Of a DNA stretch of 64,000 bases, positions 22,878 to 34,540 are shown piece after piece. The DNA comes from Calamus simplicifolius (lineage: Eukaryota > Streptophyta > Magnoliopsida > Arecales > Arecaceae), in the NCBI GenBank assembly GCA_900491605.1, contig UESW01004568.1:62001-126000 (forward strand), in the 5' to 3' direction. The notes under the pieces were generated by a model that was given only the letters and a program-made list of their open reading frames with translations, did not search any database and was not told the origin of the DNA. How positions within the stretch are numbered: position 1 is the stretch's first letter; the number at the start of each line of letters is the position of its first letter. Made by a program: the position numbers and the translations under genes.

Positions 22878-24197
22878 ACCGACTCGCCGCCACTACTCCC
22901 CTCACAGATCTGATCATTTCCAGATAAATGAGTCCAAAACACTACACAAAAAAAAAAAAACTCACTAAAAAAACAAAAGAAAAGAAAAATCAGCGATCAC
23001 TCTATTTCGATCGCTTCTCACAAATAAAATTTCGAGTAAAATTAAAAATGGAAGTAAAAGAAGATTCCACGTACCCCCAGGTGAACATGAGAGACCTCGT
23101 CCTCTCAGATCAGGCCAGTGCTAACGTGCGCCGGGGACCGGCGGCCGGCGATAGCGTGCACGTCCGAGAGGCGTCCAGGGGGGCCGAGGGCTCTCTCCTC
23201 TTACGTGCACACCGTCTTCTATCGAAGCGTTTCAGCCCCGACGAGCGATATGACGTGCCGCGAGCGGTGAGCGGCGGGAGATCTGGAAGCAGTCCCGCGA
23301 CCCGACGTCGAAGTAGGACCGACCGACGCGATGGAGATGAGAGTGAGGCCGGAAACGGACGCTCCGCCAGCCGCGTGGCATTTAAAAGTGGAATCCAGAA
23401 CAAGCCCTTCGATCTGGACCGTCTGATCACCCACGATAAATTCGCAAGATTTATGATAAATTTATTACTCCTGTGGCCTTAGATCTGAAGTCACGTTCAC
23501 GTGCAGCGGGTGTATTAATTTAAGACTTAATCCCTGTCATTTGGGGGTGAACTCATGGCATTAATTTTATATTACTTTGAGTGCTGGCGGATTCGTCGGA
23601 CAAGGAAACCAACGTAGGATTTATTATGGGGTTAATTAATCAAAAGGTGACGCATCTCGGTGGACGGTTGATTGGCCGATCTCAGATGGCTCTCGATGAT
23701 GGATCTGGTCCTGCTGAGCGTTTGGCCACCGAAGCTGTTTGCTTGTCGCGATGCGGCGGCGGAGCTCTTCGCGAAAGGACTGGTGACGCTGTCGAAAAAA
23801 AGCAGCGGATCGAGGCGGCCTCTGTGACTCATCCGTTTCACGTGGCAGGAGACGATCGGTCGGATTCAACAGACTTGGTGTAATTCACGTGGGGATTTTT
23901 TTTTTTTACCGCCGGAAAAAAAAAAGGAATTTTTATTAAAGAAATTAGTAACATGCTTTTTTTTTAACTAGAAAATAATATTTTCCGCTTTGATGGATAT
24001 ATAATCTCATGCAACGGTTATGGTTTTAATAACATAAATTAATATACATAAACCAGAAATTCTTCCATTTAGCATAGTTTTAAAATAAAAATCCAATTAA
24101 TGGTTTAAGATGGGCCTAAATTGCTAAATTTTGCTTTCAAAATAAATTATGATGTTGGATGTTCGTCGAGCCTATGTTCCACCGGCCTAAACATTTA
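22878..24197 (-). promoter_or_regulatory. likely promoter and 5' leader region of the transporter
   Basis: Directly upstream of the minus-strand start codon. A pyrimidine-rich leader (T-rich on the minus strand, 22940-22990) is followed by a GC-rich, CpG-rich block (23090-23400), typical of plant promoter-proximal sequence. A TTTAAA box on the minus strand near 23382-23387 is a weak TATA candidate. From 23500 to 24197 nothing is recognised. Several long frames here come from the GC content and show no domains. Confidence 0.45.
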
Positions 24198-24525
24198 GGT
24201 AGTGTTTGATAGAAAAAATATTATCCATAGATAAGTGTACGGGATAGAGTTTGTCCCTTGGCTATCCTAGGGATATCCCTTGGCTATCCATTGATCATAT
24301 CAAATGCAAAAAAGGTAAATCCATGGGATAACTTTTTTTTACTCTTATTTGAAGGGATAACCAGCTATTCCTACATTTTCTAGGAATAAATTGAGGGGAT
24401 ATCCCATAACCATGTTAACCATGGTTAATCCCTTTGGTTAACTTTATTCCCAGTTATCCCTTATAGTTATGGCTTTTAAGAATAAGAGGTGATATCCCCT
24501 TTTATCCCCTATTTCAAACACTACC
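24198..24525. mobile_element. Tourist-like MITE, copy 2 of the 8124 family
   Basis: A 328-bp element with ends GGTAGTGTTTGATAG and, on the other strand, GGTAGTGTTTGAAAT, flanked by TTA at 24195-24197 and 24526-24528. It shares with the 8124 copy the GG.A.TGTTTGATA terminus and internal runs of GGGATAAC, TTATCCC and CCATGGTTAA-like sequence, so both come from one PIF/Harbinger-type family. No ORF. Confidence 0.88.
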
Positions 24526-24528
24526 TTA

Positions 24529-26270
24529 GTTCAAATTTTTTTTAAACTTGAGCTAGTTTTAAAATATGAGTGATTTGTTTAAAGATTGATTTGGCTCTAT
24601 TTTAACATAAACCCTAGTTTTGTTGCATAAATATTTAACTAGCAAGAGAGAGCGGAAGCCTAAGTAATTTATATAATAGAATATAGGAGTGTAAGATTTA
24701 AAAAATAAATTATAAGTTGACATAGATTTTTGTGTAAAAACTAGCCTAACAAAATAGTTTTGCATTGAAATTTTTATGAACTAGCTTTCGCTCCAAATTA
24801 TTAAAAATAAAAATTAATTTTTAAAATAAATTGAAACTACAAACTAGTCAACCCTATTTTATGTAGTCAACCTACTTTATGAGGTTGCAAATAATTTTAA
24901 AAAAAAAATTAAATAAATGAGAGAGAGAGTTGAACTTTATTATAATCGAATATAGTTAAACTTCTTTTCATCCTTCGATTATGTGGATTTTAGAATTATT
25001 CTATTTTTTTTATCTTTTTCATCTTTAGAATTTATGGATTGTGTGGTTAAAAAAAAATGAGATGATTGAATTTATAGCTAGATTTAGCGCGTGCTCTTTC
25101 TCTGCATGCGTGTGTACATATATAAAGAAAGAAGAATAAAGTTGGCTATATTCGAATAGTCAAATTTTAATTTGGTAATCTTTCTATCCTTTGATTCACA
25201 CGATTTATAGATTTTAAAAATATAAAATATAAAAAGATAGAATGGTTTTATAATCTATATGTGTGTAATGCCTTTGATGTAGCGCCTTACGGTAGGCTCT
25301 TTTTGAAAATTAGATGACATGGGAGATAATTATACATTGACACAAATCTCTCCCCTTCTCTTCTAACTAATTTCTCTGTTACCATTGCCAAGGGCAGGCG
25401 TCCTATAGGGCATGGCGACTGATTAAGGCTATGTTAACCGGTTGCCTGTCACTTTCTTGTGATACCCTCCGTCAATTAAAGATTGACAATTGGGACTCAA
25501 CCTTCTAGCCTAATAGCACGGAATGAAAAGCATAATGGAGGAAAACACTTCTCTACTTTTATGCGCCGTCGTCATTGTCCTGGCATCACCTAACTTGTGT
25601 CTATGGGGACCATGAAGGCTCGTTCGAGATTGGCATCGGGTAGTTGGTGTGTCACATTTGAGTAGTACCACGTCTATTATTGCTGTGCCTTGGTGCAAAG
25701 AAAGGTACAATGATATTATTAAAAGATAACGGGTTCTTTTAATACAAAAGTTGACAACGGCCTGTGTTCAACTCTCCGGTCCCAATGAGGACCACCGTGA
25801 AGGGCCTGTGTTCTATGATTAGCATGATGATTTTGTGGTACTTCTCTCAATTAATTTCATATTAAATAATTAAAAAAATAAAATAATTTAAATTTATTAA
25901 GTAAGATTAATAAGTATCAATTAAATTTTTTTAACTATAATAATTCAAATTAGTATAGATCTTGTTCATCTTATTTTTATATCACAAAATGAGTTCGTAA
26001 GTTTGCGAATCCAAAATGTTATAGATTTATCCTGATGCATCAGAAAGTGGATTTTTGGGCACCATCCAATTAGAGCCACTGTGATAGTCATGAATAACCC
26101 TAGTTGAAAAGGGCCTTCAGCATCCATGCAAATACGTAGTAGGTACATTATATGAGCATCAAACATGGCCATGCATTATTACTTGTCAAAACTTCAAGCA
26201 TCCTTGATAGTTTATGTAGAAAAACACTTGCATTAGGATGGAATAGATAAAAAGTTATTAAGTTTAAATT
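24529..26270. other. intergenic, no gene seen
   Basis: AT-rich to about 25370 and mixed after that. No recognisable protein, RNA gene or bounded repeat. Short frames have no domain. Confidence 0.5.
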
Positions 26271-26275
26271 AATGA

Positions 26276-27441
26276 TGATGGGGCCGATAAGCCCTATTGG
26301 CAACGGTAATCCTATCAAGATTGGATCAGTGGTTTATAGAGTCATCCCTCGACCCTTGGCCTTGGCTTCTGAGTCGGCCTCAGCCTCAGTTAGTCGGCCT
26401 CGATAAGACAGCCCCTCGGCCTCGAAAGACATCCCCTTGGCCTTAGCAAGACAGCCACTCCACCCCTTCGGCCTTGGCAAGACGACCCCTCGGCCTCGGA
26501 AAGATATCCCCTCGGCCCTCGGTCTTCGTAAGACACCTTCTAGGCCTCGGCAAGATAGCCCCTTGGTTTCGAGAAGACACCCCCTCGGCCTCAGCCCTCG
26601 GCCCTTAGCCTCGGCTATGAACAGTGTTCGGCCTCTTCTCCTCGGTCATAACAGTGCTCGGCCTCTTCCCCTCGGCCATGAATAGTGCTCGGCCATGAAC
26701 AGTGCCATGCAAATGTTCACCCATGGCCTTTCTGGAGCTTATCAAAGGGCATGAATAGTGCTATGCACGTACTCTATAATCAATACTCCACAAGGGACAG
26801 AGCCAGCTTCAACTTCAAATTTCATCTTCTGCCTCAACGGCTACACTTTGAGGCCCACGTGCCTGACTTTATCGCCCATCACTATCCACATAGGGCAGTA
26901 GAAGGGTGGCGTGGAGGGTACGTCTGCAAACGCCGTAGCGATCGGCCACGCCTTGTAGCAGCCTGCAATAGCTGTCCAAACCAAGCAAGACCTACCAACT
27001 ATGCAGCTATCCATATTTAACGGGACATGGCCTGCAACTCTAACAAATCACATGGAGGCCAGCCCCACTGTGCTGCTCCCATCATCAATGCTCTGACAAG
27101 TGATCATGCCCCAAGGCTGACAGACTCTAAGCACCAATAAAATGGATAAGAGGGACCCCCACCCAGGTAACTCCAAGAAACTCAAACAACTACTACACTC
27201 CCAAATGCTCACAAAGAGCACGGCTCTAGGTCTCTCTCTTTCTCTCTCTTTCGAGCTTCCTCAAGCTCACGACTATTGCCCAGCACTGACTTGAATGTCG
27301 AAGGGTCTCCATCGGAATCTTCGATCCCTGGGACTTGTTTGCAGGCTCCCAGGCACAAGAAGCTCGATGGAGGATCCCAGGCTCGCTGAGGAGGCGATCG
27401 GACACTTGCAGACGCTCGAGGACGGTGATTTAGTGTCAACA
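26276..27441 (+). repeat. 5' LTR
   Basis: About 1166 bp. Contains a low-complexity array of CCTCGGCCTCGG..AAGACA motifs (about 26340-26690), which explains the long spurious frames here, and AATAAA at 27136-27141. Ends with GTCAACA before the primer site. Confidence 0.88.
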
Positions 27442-27443
27442 GA

Positions 27444-27460
27444 TTGGCGCACCAGGAAGA
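27444..27460 (+). promoter_or_regulatory. candidate primer-binding site
   Basis: TTGGCGCACCAGGAAG starts three bases after the 5' LTR. The position and the initial TGG fit a tRNA primer site. The tRNA was not identified. Confidence 0.55.
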
Positions 27461-28739
27461 AGGAGAGAACAGAGCTATGTGACACTAAGCTACAAGCCCT
27501 CACTCCGTCTATGACAACAATGGTGGATAAAAAGATGGTGATGACAAGAACCCATGAAGCTTTCGCCAATCATGCTGGGGGGCACCCTCAACGAGCTGAG
27601 CAACAGAGCCAACCGCTCCACTTCACCATCGCCACTACCTTAGGCCACTCAAGCAAAACAGCATGCCACCATTGTCCTGCAAATCCATACATTGACGGTA
27701 GCTATCCAAAAGCTCCAGAAGTAATATCTCACGGCCACACAAGCAGCTAGCAAAAGCTTTCGCTCCGTCTTTAATTGCTACTCAAGCCAGCCATCATCCA
27801 TCCCGCTGGAGATCTCCCCAGCAAAAGGCTCACCACCATCAAGCTCATCAGCATGAGCATCTTCAAGCTCAAAAGCAAGAGCTTACTGACAAGAGCGCCA
27901 CCACTCGCTGTTCAAATGGCCTCCTCTCCTACGGACGGCGACGTGGGGGAGGCCCAAGCAAGGGCGCCAGCACCTCCACTCTAATCAATTTACTTTTCGA
28001 AGGGCAAACCACCAGTAGGCTGATGTATCCAAATCAATAAAAGGAGACAAATTCCTTCAAAGGCACTTCACAATGACAACCTCTTCTACTCAACAGTTGT
28101 AATCCACAAGAGGCATGCGACCCTAAGGCTATCTTCGACCGACAGGAGCTAATCGACACTCCTCCTCGACGCTTTTTCTTCCTCAAACCATCCGCATCAA
28201 GTGCCACATCATCATCATCACTTGGCACATCTTTCCGGCTGGGTTTTCTTTAAGAAGCAAGGTCCTGGCCTAGCTGTGTGAGGAGAGGATCGAGGACGTG
28301 GTCCAAGTCCCAGCCCAGTGCCATGCCATGCAAACTTAAATGAACAAGATTTAACATATAAAGGGAAGGAAGCTTGGTGCCAGCAAGAGGATAAAGAGAG
28401 GACGTTGAGTGGAAAGGTCATTATGGCCTTCCTTGTACTCGGATGTCAGGGCTCCATTAATGCCAAAAGAGATCAACAATGCAGGTTTTACTCCACTCTC
28501 GAATAGTCTTCTTCGCCTCCACAAATACCCCGATCCAGCACCAGAAAAAGCTAGGAAAAGCTCTCTGTCCCGACTCCATGCCGACCTCCAGTGTCATCGA
28601 ACGATGCAAAAGCCAAAAAGCTACAAAAGCTAAGTACACTACACTGTGAGAAAAGCTTCTTTTTATTAATACTTGAATGCACTACAGAAAGATCGACAAC
28701 AGTGTTGGCAATAAAGACAAACTCCAGCACCGGCATCAA

Positions 28740-29810
28740 CTTAGCCTTAACGGCTTCGTCACAGCCTTAACGGCATCATCAAAGTCTTAATGGCTTCATC
28801 CTAGTTTTAGCGGCATCAACTCTGTCTCAACGGACAATGGCCAACCAAGCAGCCATTCTCAGACTTCACGTCAAAAGAAAAAGGAACTTGATGACTCTCA
28901 ACTCTTAGGTTACCCTTCAGGGTTAAAAGGCACTTGATGACTCTCAACTCTCAGGTCACCCTTCGGGGTTCAAAAGGCATCTGAGTTGGTCCAAGCACTC
29001 TCAGGTCACCCTTCAGGATTCAAAAGGCACTTGAGCCTGGTCCAAGCACCCTCAGGTCACCCTACGAGGTTAAAGGCTTCCGAGTATGGTCTCATCACAG
29101 CGACTCTCGGTCACCCTTAGGGTTCAAAAGGCACCTGAGCCTGATCCAAGCACCTTAGGTCACCCTCCAGAGTTAAAGGCATCTGAGCCTGGTCCAAGCA
29201 CCCTCAGGTCACCCTATGAGGTTAAAGGATCCAAGCATGGTCCCATCACAGCGACTCTCAGGTCATCTTTGGGGTTTAAAAGGCACCTGAGCCTGGTCCA
29301 CTCACCCTCAGTCATCCTCCGGGGTTCAAAAAGCACTTGACGACTTCAGCAACTCTCAGGTCACCCTTTGGGATTAAAAGGCATCCGACGACTTTGACAA
29401 CTCTTAGGTCACCCTCCGGGGTTCAAAAGGCACCTGCGACTTCAGCAGTTCTTAGGTTATCCTTCAGGGTTAAAAGGACCTGACAACTTCGACAACTTTC
29501 AGGTCACCCTCCAAGGTTCAAAAGGCTCTCGACGGCCTCAACCTTACCTCGGCGGCTCTATCAGCCTCAGCGGCTCTATCTCTTTGCCTCTATGGCCTCA
29601 TTACAACCTCAATGGTTTCATCTCAGCCCCAGCAACCTTATATCTGCCTTAGCGGTATTACTGTAGCCTCAGCGGCTTTATCTCTTTGCCTCCATGGCCT
29701 CATTACAACCTCAATAATTTCATCTCAGCCTTAGCGGCTCTATCTCTTTACCTCCATGGCCTCATTACAACCTCAACGGCTTCATCTCAGCCTCAGTGGT
29801 TCCAACCTCA
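28740..29810 (+). repeat. internal minisatellites of the LTR element
   Basis: Two repeat types. From about 28870 to 29530, units of roughly 50-60 bp recur about a dozen times around CTCAGGTCACCCTTCGGGGT then TCAAAAGGCACTTGA. From about 28740-28840 and 29530-29810, units of about 20-35 bp recur around CTCAGCGGCTTCATCTCAGC. Neither encodes a conserved protein. They make up much of the element's interior. Confidence 0.8.
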
Positions 29811-30298
29811 TTTCAGTGGCCAACGGCCGACTGGGTAAGACCTTTGTTTAAATTATATACTTGCAACATATTATCGGTCACTTTCAGCCATTCAAGAAAA
29901 AGCCCCAAGTCAACTCACAATAGGGAGAGGCCAACTCTCCGGCTCACAGTTGACGGGTACCCATCTCCAAATTTTATGTCAAAAGTAGAAGACCCAAACT
30001 CAACTCACAATAGGAAGAGGCCAACTTTCCAACTCACAATTGATGAGCATCCGCTTCTAGACTCTGCATCAAGAGAGGATTGCTGGTTGCCCTCAGCTAG
30101 CCAATGGTAATCAACTTACCTCCAACATTGCTTAAAAGTTTTTGGGCAGGCAAATGCACAGTTTGGAGAGCATGCAGATGTCTACGCAAGACGGATGAAA
30201 AGTCAAAGCCAAAACTAATAAGAAAAGATAAGTGTAAAGATCAAGAATTCTACACTTCTATCGCTTGGCAGATGCAAGGCACTCGGTCGCACAAGCTT

Positions 30299-30310
30299 AG
30301 AAGCGGGGGG
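30299..30310 (+). promoter_or_regulatory. polypurine tract
   Basis: AGAAGCGGGGGG lies four bases before the 3' LTR, the normal place for the plus-strand primer of LTR retrotransposons. Confidence 0.7.
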
Positions 30311-30314
30311 CATA

Positions 30315-31476
30315 TGATGGGCCAATAAGCCCCATGGGCAATGGTAATCCCACCAGGGTTGGACCAGTGGTTTCTAGAGTCGTCCTTCGACCCTCGGCCT
30401 TGGCCTTGGCCAGTCGGCCTCAACAAGACAGTCCCTCGGCCTCGGGAAGACACCCCCTCAGCCCTCGGCCTTGGCAAGACGGTCACTCCACCCCCTCGGC
30501 ATCGGCCCTTAGCCTCGGCAAGACAGTCCCTCGGCCTCGGAAAGACACCCCCTCGGCCCTCGACCCTCGGCCTTGGCAAGACAACCCCTCGGCCTCAGAA
30601 GACAACCCCTCGGCCCTCGGCCTCGGAAAGACACCTTCTCGGTCTCGGCCTCAGCCCTCAGCCTCGGCCATGAACAGTGCTCGGCCTCTTCCCCTCGGCC
30701 ATAACAGTGCTCCGCTCTTTCCCTCGGCCATGAATAGTGCTTAGCCATGAACAGTGCCATACAAATATTCACCCATGGCCTTCTCTGGAGCTCATCAAAG
30801 GGCATGAACAGTGCCATGCATGTACTCTATAATTAATGCTCTACAAGGGACAAAGCCAGCTTCAACTCCAAATTTCATCTTCTGCCTCAGCAACTACACT
30901 TTGAGGCCCACATGCTTGGCTTTATTGTCCATCACTGTCCACACAGGGCAGCGGAAGGGTGACATGGGGGACACGTCTGGCAAATGCTGTAACGATCGGC
31001 CATGCCCTGCAGCAACTACAACAGCTGTCCAAACCAAGCAATACATGCCAATTATGTAGTCATCCATTTGATGGGACATGGCCTGCAACTCTAACAAATC
31101 ATATGGAGGCTAGCCCTACTGTACTACCCTCATCATCAATGACAAGTGATCATGCCCCAAGGCTGACAGACTCTAAGCACCAATAAAATGGGTAAGAGGG
31201 ACCCTCTATCATGTAACTCCAAGAAACTCAAACAACTACTACACTCCCAAATGCTCACAGAGAGCACGGCTCTAGGCCTCTCTTTCTTCTCTTTTTTGAG
31301 CTTCCTCAAGCTCATAGCTATTGTCTAGAGCACTGACTTGAGCGTTGGAGGGTTCCCACCGAAATTTTCGGTCCTCGGGACTTTTTGCAGGCTCTCAGGT
31401 GCAAGAAGCTCGCTGAAGAATTCCGGGCTTATTGGAGAGGAGATTGGATGCCTGCGAATGGTGATTTGCGTCAACA
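30315..31476 (+). repeat. 3' LTR
   Basis: About 1162 bp, aligned with the 5' LTR over its full length with scattered substitutions and small indels. Same CCTCGG..AAGACA array and AATAAA at 31192-31197. Ends GTCAACA. Confidence 0.88.
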
Positions 31477-31481
31477 AATGG

Positions 31482-32121
31482 AATGTGAAGTTTCTTATAA
31501 TGTGTTAGCCATGATAAAACTATCTTGTGATAGATTGATACATGCGAACACATAGTAAATGATGATGCATAGTCATGTATTATACCATTGAACCATATAA
31601 TAAAATATAAACCAACAATCTAAGATATTGAAAACTATTAAACAAATATAGACAAAATGCACGTATGTATCTATGTGCGTTAGGGTAAGAAAGAGAGAGA
31701 GACAAAAATAGCATATCTCAAACATTGTTTTCATGTTTTAATATTCTTTTCTTAATCTACTTTGGTTTGGATTGTTAAAAAAAAAATATTTATTTAATTT
31801 TTTGTGCCTAAAAGAACCTGAAATTGTTCAGTGATTGAAAAGAAACATTGTTATCTTTTCTTTTTGCGTCTCTTTCACGTTAGACATACGAAAAAATTTG
31901 ATGAGCTTAAAGTGATCCTCTGTTAACCAGAGCCTACTACAGTTATGATCTAACCTATGATGGGATTGGCTTGTTGCGTAAGCATACCATTAGTATGAAT
32001 CAAAAATAAAAAAACAGATAAAAATGAGGTTCTACTACAAAAGCCAAATTGATTGATGCATTGAAGATCTTTGCCGCATCTTGATCAATGGTGTATATAT
32101 ATATATCCATGATCAAAAAAG

Positions 32122-32152
<31 letters not shown>

Positions 32153-34186
32153 ACTGCATGTCTTTTCTGGATCCTTTCACTTCATCATGCGTAGAGAGGT
32201 GGTGCTTCGCTATTCTCGTTAGAAGTCACATTGCATGTTCATCTGCCACATATTCCTAAAGTACATTCTATGGTATATGAAGTGCGACCTTACATGGAAG
32301 CCCCATGGTCTACATATCAAAAAGCCTAATCAGAGTCTTTTCTATATGTATTAGCCTTTCATTGGTGAGTTATATACATAGCTTGACTTGGGGTGCAACT
32401 TGAGCCATGTTCAACCCAAATCGGCCCATCGAACCTGATTTATAGTAGTGTTTAAACTCATATTTGCTCAATCCGAACCCAAAAGACTCGGGTTTAACCC
32501 AACCCGATTTGTAATTGATCCGGATTAGGGTTGACCGCAACCTGAACCCAAAATAATCCGAACCCGAAGGTTACCCGAACGGGAATAGCTTATCGGCATC
32601 AAATTTTTGGAGACATTGAATGCGCCAATCGGATCGGATGAGATGGCTAACTTGAGGACGAGAAGGGCAAGGTCGTCGGTCGCAAGCGAGAAAAAAGACA
32701 AACATAAAGGCGGATCATCCGCACATTTCGTTTCACTTTTCACCTTCTTCTTTTCTTTGCTTACGGTATCTTCTTCTCTTTTTATTTCAGGTAAGATTTT
32801 TTTTTTAATACAATGTTAAAGCCCCGAGTCCAGCTTATACGTTCGGTAAGAAATTTTAGTTTCTCATCTTTGGGATCCATAATTCGATGTTTATTTACTT
32901 TGAAAAAAGCTTTTTTTTTTCTCATTAACCCGAATTTTAATTCGAAACTCAACCCGAACCCGATTTTTAAAAATAGGATTAGGGTTGAGGTTTTACAAAT
33001 AGGGTTAGGGTTAGGGTTAGTTGATATTTTATAAATAGAATTAGGATTAGAATCGAGAAAAACTGAATTTCATGAGCCCAGATTGTACCCCTAAGCTTGA
33101 CTTGCCTGGTAGGCAAGAGTGTATACTCGGCTGCAAGTATATTTCCTGTTTTAGTAAATATAAATCTCAAATACTCTTGTTTCGGTGAATATATATATAT
33201 ATATATATATAAAATAAAAATCATGACCTTATACTAGATTGTATCGGAGGACCAAAAGATCTCTTAAAAATGCTGCATTCGTAGGATCGCTTGATCCATC
33301 AAATCAGGATCACTCCACTTCCAACGACGAAAAAAGCGAATGGATATCCGCTCCCAGAGATCCGGCGTCCATCCAGCGTAGCGCAAAATTCTGTTGTCTG
33401 AACGACGGAGTTATATAGAGTAGTGCCTTATGGCATCGATTTTAAAATAAAGGAATGAAAATAAAATTTTTTGTTAAAATGGTATTAGAGTAGAAAACGT
33501 TATTTTAAATGATATTTTTTATTTTCACATTGTAATTTTTCGGCTTGGCCTCGGTAGCGAAGATGAAGTAGAAATCATCACTTGAAGCGTGACAATTTCT
33601 ATTTCAAAATCGCCACTCCACGTGGTGACTTTCTAGCGAACTTAATTTTCTACGGAAACTTAAACGCTACGTATCCTTTCCTTCGAATAATCTTCTAGCA
33701 AATCAAAAGAAGGGTTAGATGGTGGTTAATGATTTATCAATCAGAATTATCTTGTTAATCAAAATTATCTTGTTAATTAGAATTATATTGTTATATCTCT
33801 ATTATTTGTTATATCTATTATCTATAACAAGGAAATAGATATAACAAGATAATTCTGATTGTTATAATAAGATAATAAATAATAGAGGGTTAGGATCGCT
33901 GGGAGGCTCCGAGCGTTTAAGAAGGGATCGCACTTGAGTCATCTGATAATTGAAAAAAATATGTAGAAATCACCACTTGAAGTGGCGACTTGAAACCGTC
34001 ACTCCAAGTAGCAATTTCAATCTATATGAAATCATCATTTCAAATGATGATTTCTACTCATCCCATCAATCATCCTGTTGACAAGATAAAGCCAAAGAAT
34101 AATAATGTAAAAGTGAAGATCATGATTTAAAATGATATTTTTTATTTTAACACCATTTCACTAATATGTTTCGTTTCCGTCCGTTA
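31482..34186. other. intergenic, AT-rich, no gene
   Basis: Holds (AT)n tracts (about 32094-32105, 32122-32150 and 33187-33211) and a stretch of CCCGAACCC/GGGTT motifs (32450-33020). A 19-bp perfect inverted repeat lies at 33739-33860. A related block AAATGATATTTTTTATTTT appears near 33510 and 34130. No coding similarity is recognised. Confidence 0.5.
33739..33860. repeat. 19-bp perfect inverted repeat, loop about 84 bp
   Basis: AATCAGAATTATCTTGTTA at 33739-33757 and its exact complement at 33842-33860. The loop repeats shorter versions of the arm (AATTATCTTGTTAAT). It may be a small foldback element or chance growth of an AT-rich repeat. Confidence 0.8.
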
Positions 34187-34222
34187 TTTTTAAAACCGGT
34201 GCCAAAAGGCACCGGTTTAAAA
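34187..34222. repeat. palindrome around ACCGGTGCC
   Basis: AAACCGGTGCC (34193-34203), AAAA loop, GGCACCGGTTT (34208-34218): an 11-bp perfect stem, extended by T and A runs on each side. It lies just before the GC-rich block at 34240. Function unknown. Confidence 0.85.
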
Positions 34223-34239
34223 AACTACTCGAGATATAT

Positions 34240-34540
34240 ATGCGGCCTCGCTGGAGCGAGGAGGCGTCTCCGCTGCCGCCTGCGACTCGCATCGGAGGCG
34301 GTCTTAGCAGCACGGTGGTGCGGCCATCGGACAGTGGCGGAGCGGGTGCCGTCGTCGACCCCGGGGAGGCCTACGCGTGCGAATGACAGCCGGGACTCGC
34401 CACGTGACCTGCGCCGTCGGGGCGCGCCGCTTGACCCGAGTCCCAGCGGCAGTCCTGCCGGGTTTCACACCCCGTTACCAGCGCGATTCAGCCCAGGTCC
34501 GTGTCTAGTCTTCTCCTCCTACCGTACATTCCGTGTGTTA
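34240..34540 (+). other. GC-rich block, possible gene 5' end
   Basis: A short CpG-rich island in AT-rich surroundings. It has a 48-codon frame (34240-34386, start ATG, stop TGA) rich in Ala, Gly, Ser and Pro, with no domain I recognise. A longer frame in another phase starts at 34166. This could be the promoter and first exon of the zinc-finger gene whose later exons are at 40206-41260, but the link is inference. Confidence 0.35.

Larger units (their letters stand above)
26276..31476 (+). mobile_element. non-autonomous LTR retrotransposon (LARD type)
   Basis: Two long direct repeats, 26276-27441 and 30315-31476, both begin TGATGGG and end GTCAACA. The 5-bp flanks AATGA (26271-26275) and AATGG (31477-31481) match at four of five bases, as expected for a slightly decayed target duplication. 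After the 5' LTR comes TTGGCGCACCAGGAAG, similar to the TGGCGC-type primer site I associate with Tat-lineage Ty3 elements. A purine tract AGAAGCGGGGGG precedes the 3' LTR. The 2.87-kb interior shows no gag, protease, reverse transcriptase, RNase H or integrase, so mobility would need proteins from a partner. Confidence 0.88.

Noticed and set aside
23581..23883. 100-codon plus-strand ORF upstream of the transporter
   Set aside because: No domain; frames on both strands are open through GC-rich promoter sequence.
26437..27020. Long ORFs rich in Pro, Arg, Ser
   Set aside because: Translation of the CCTCGG array in the LTR; the same array is open in several frames at 30250-30817.
33002..33020. 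Telomere-like GGGTTAGGGTTAGGGTTAG
   Set aside because: Only three units, and inside a stretch of varied ACCCGAACC / AGGGTTGAGG motifs, so it is a local simple repeat and not an interstitial telomere.
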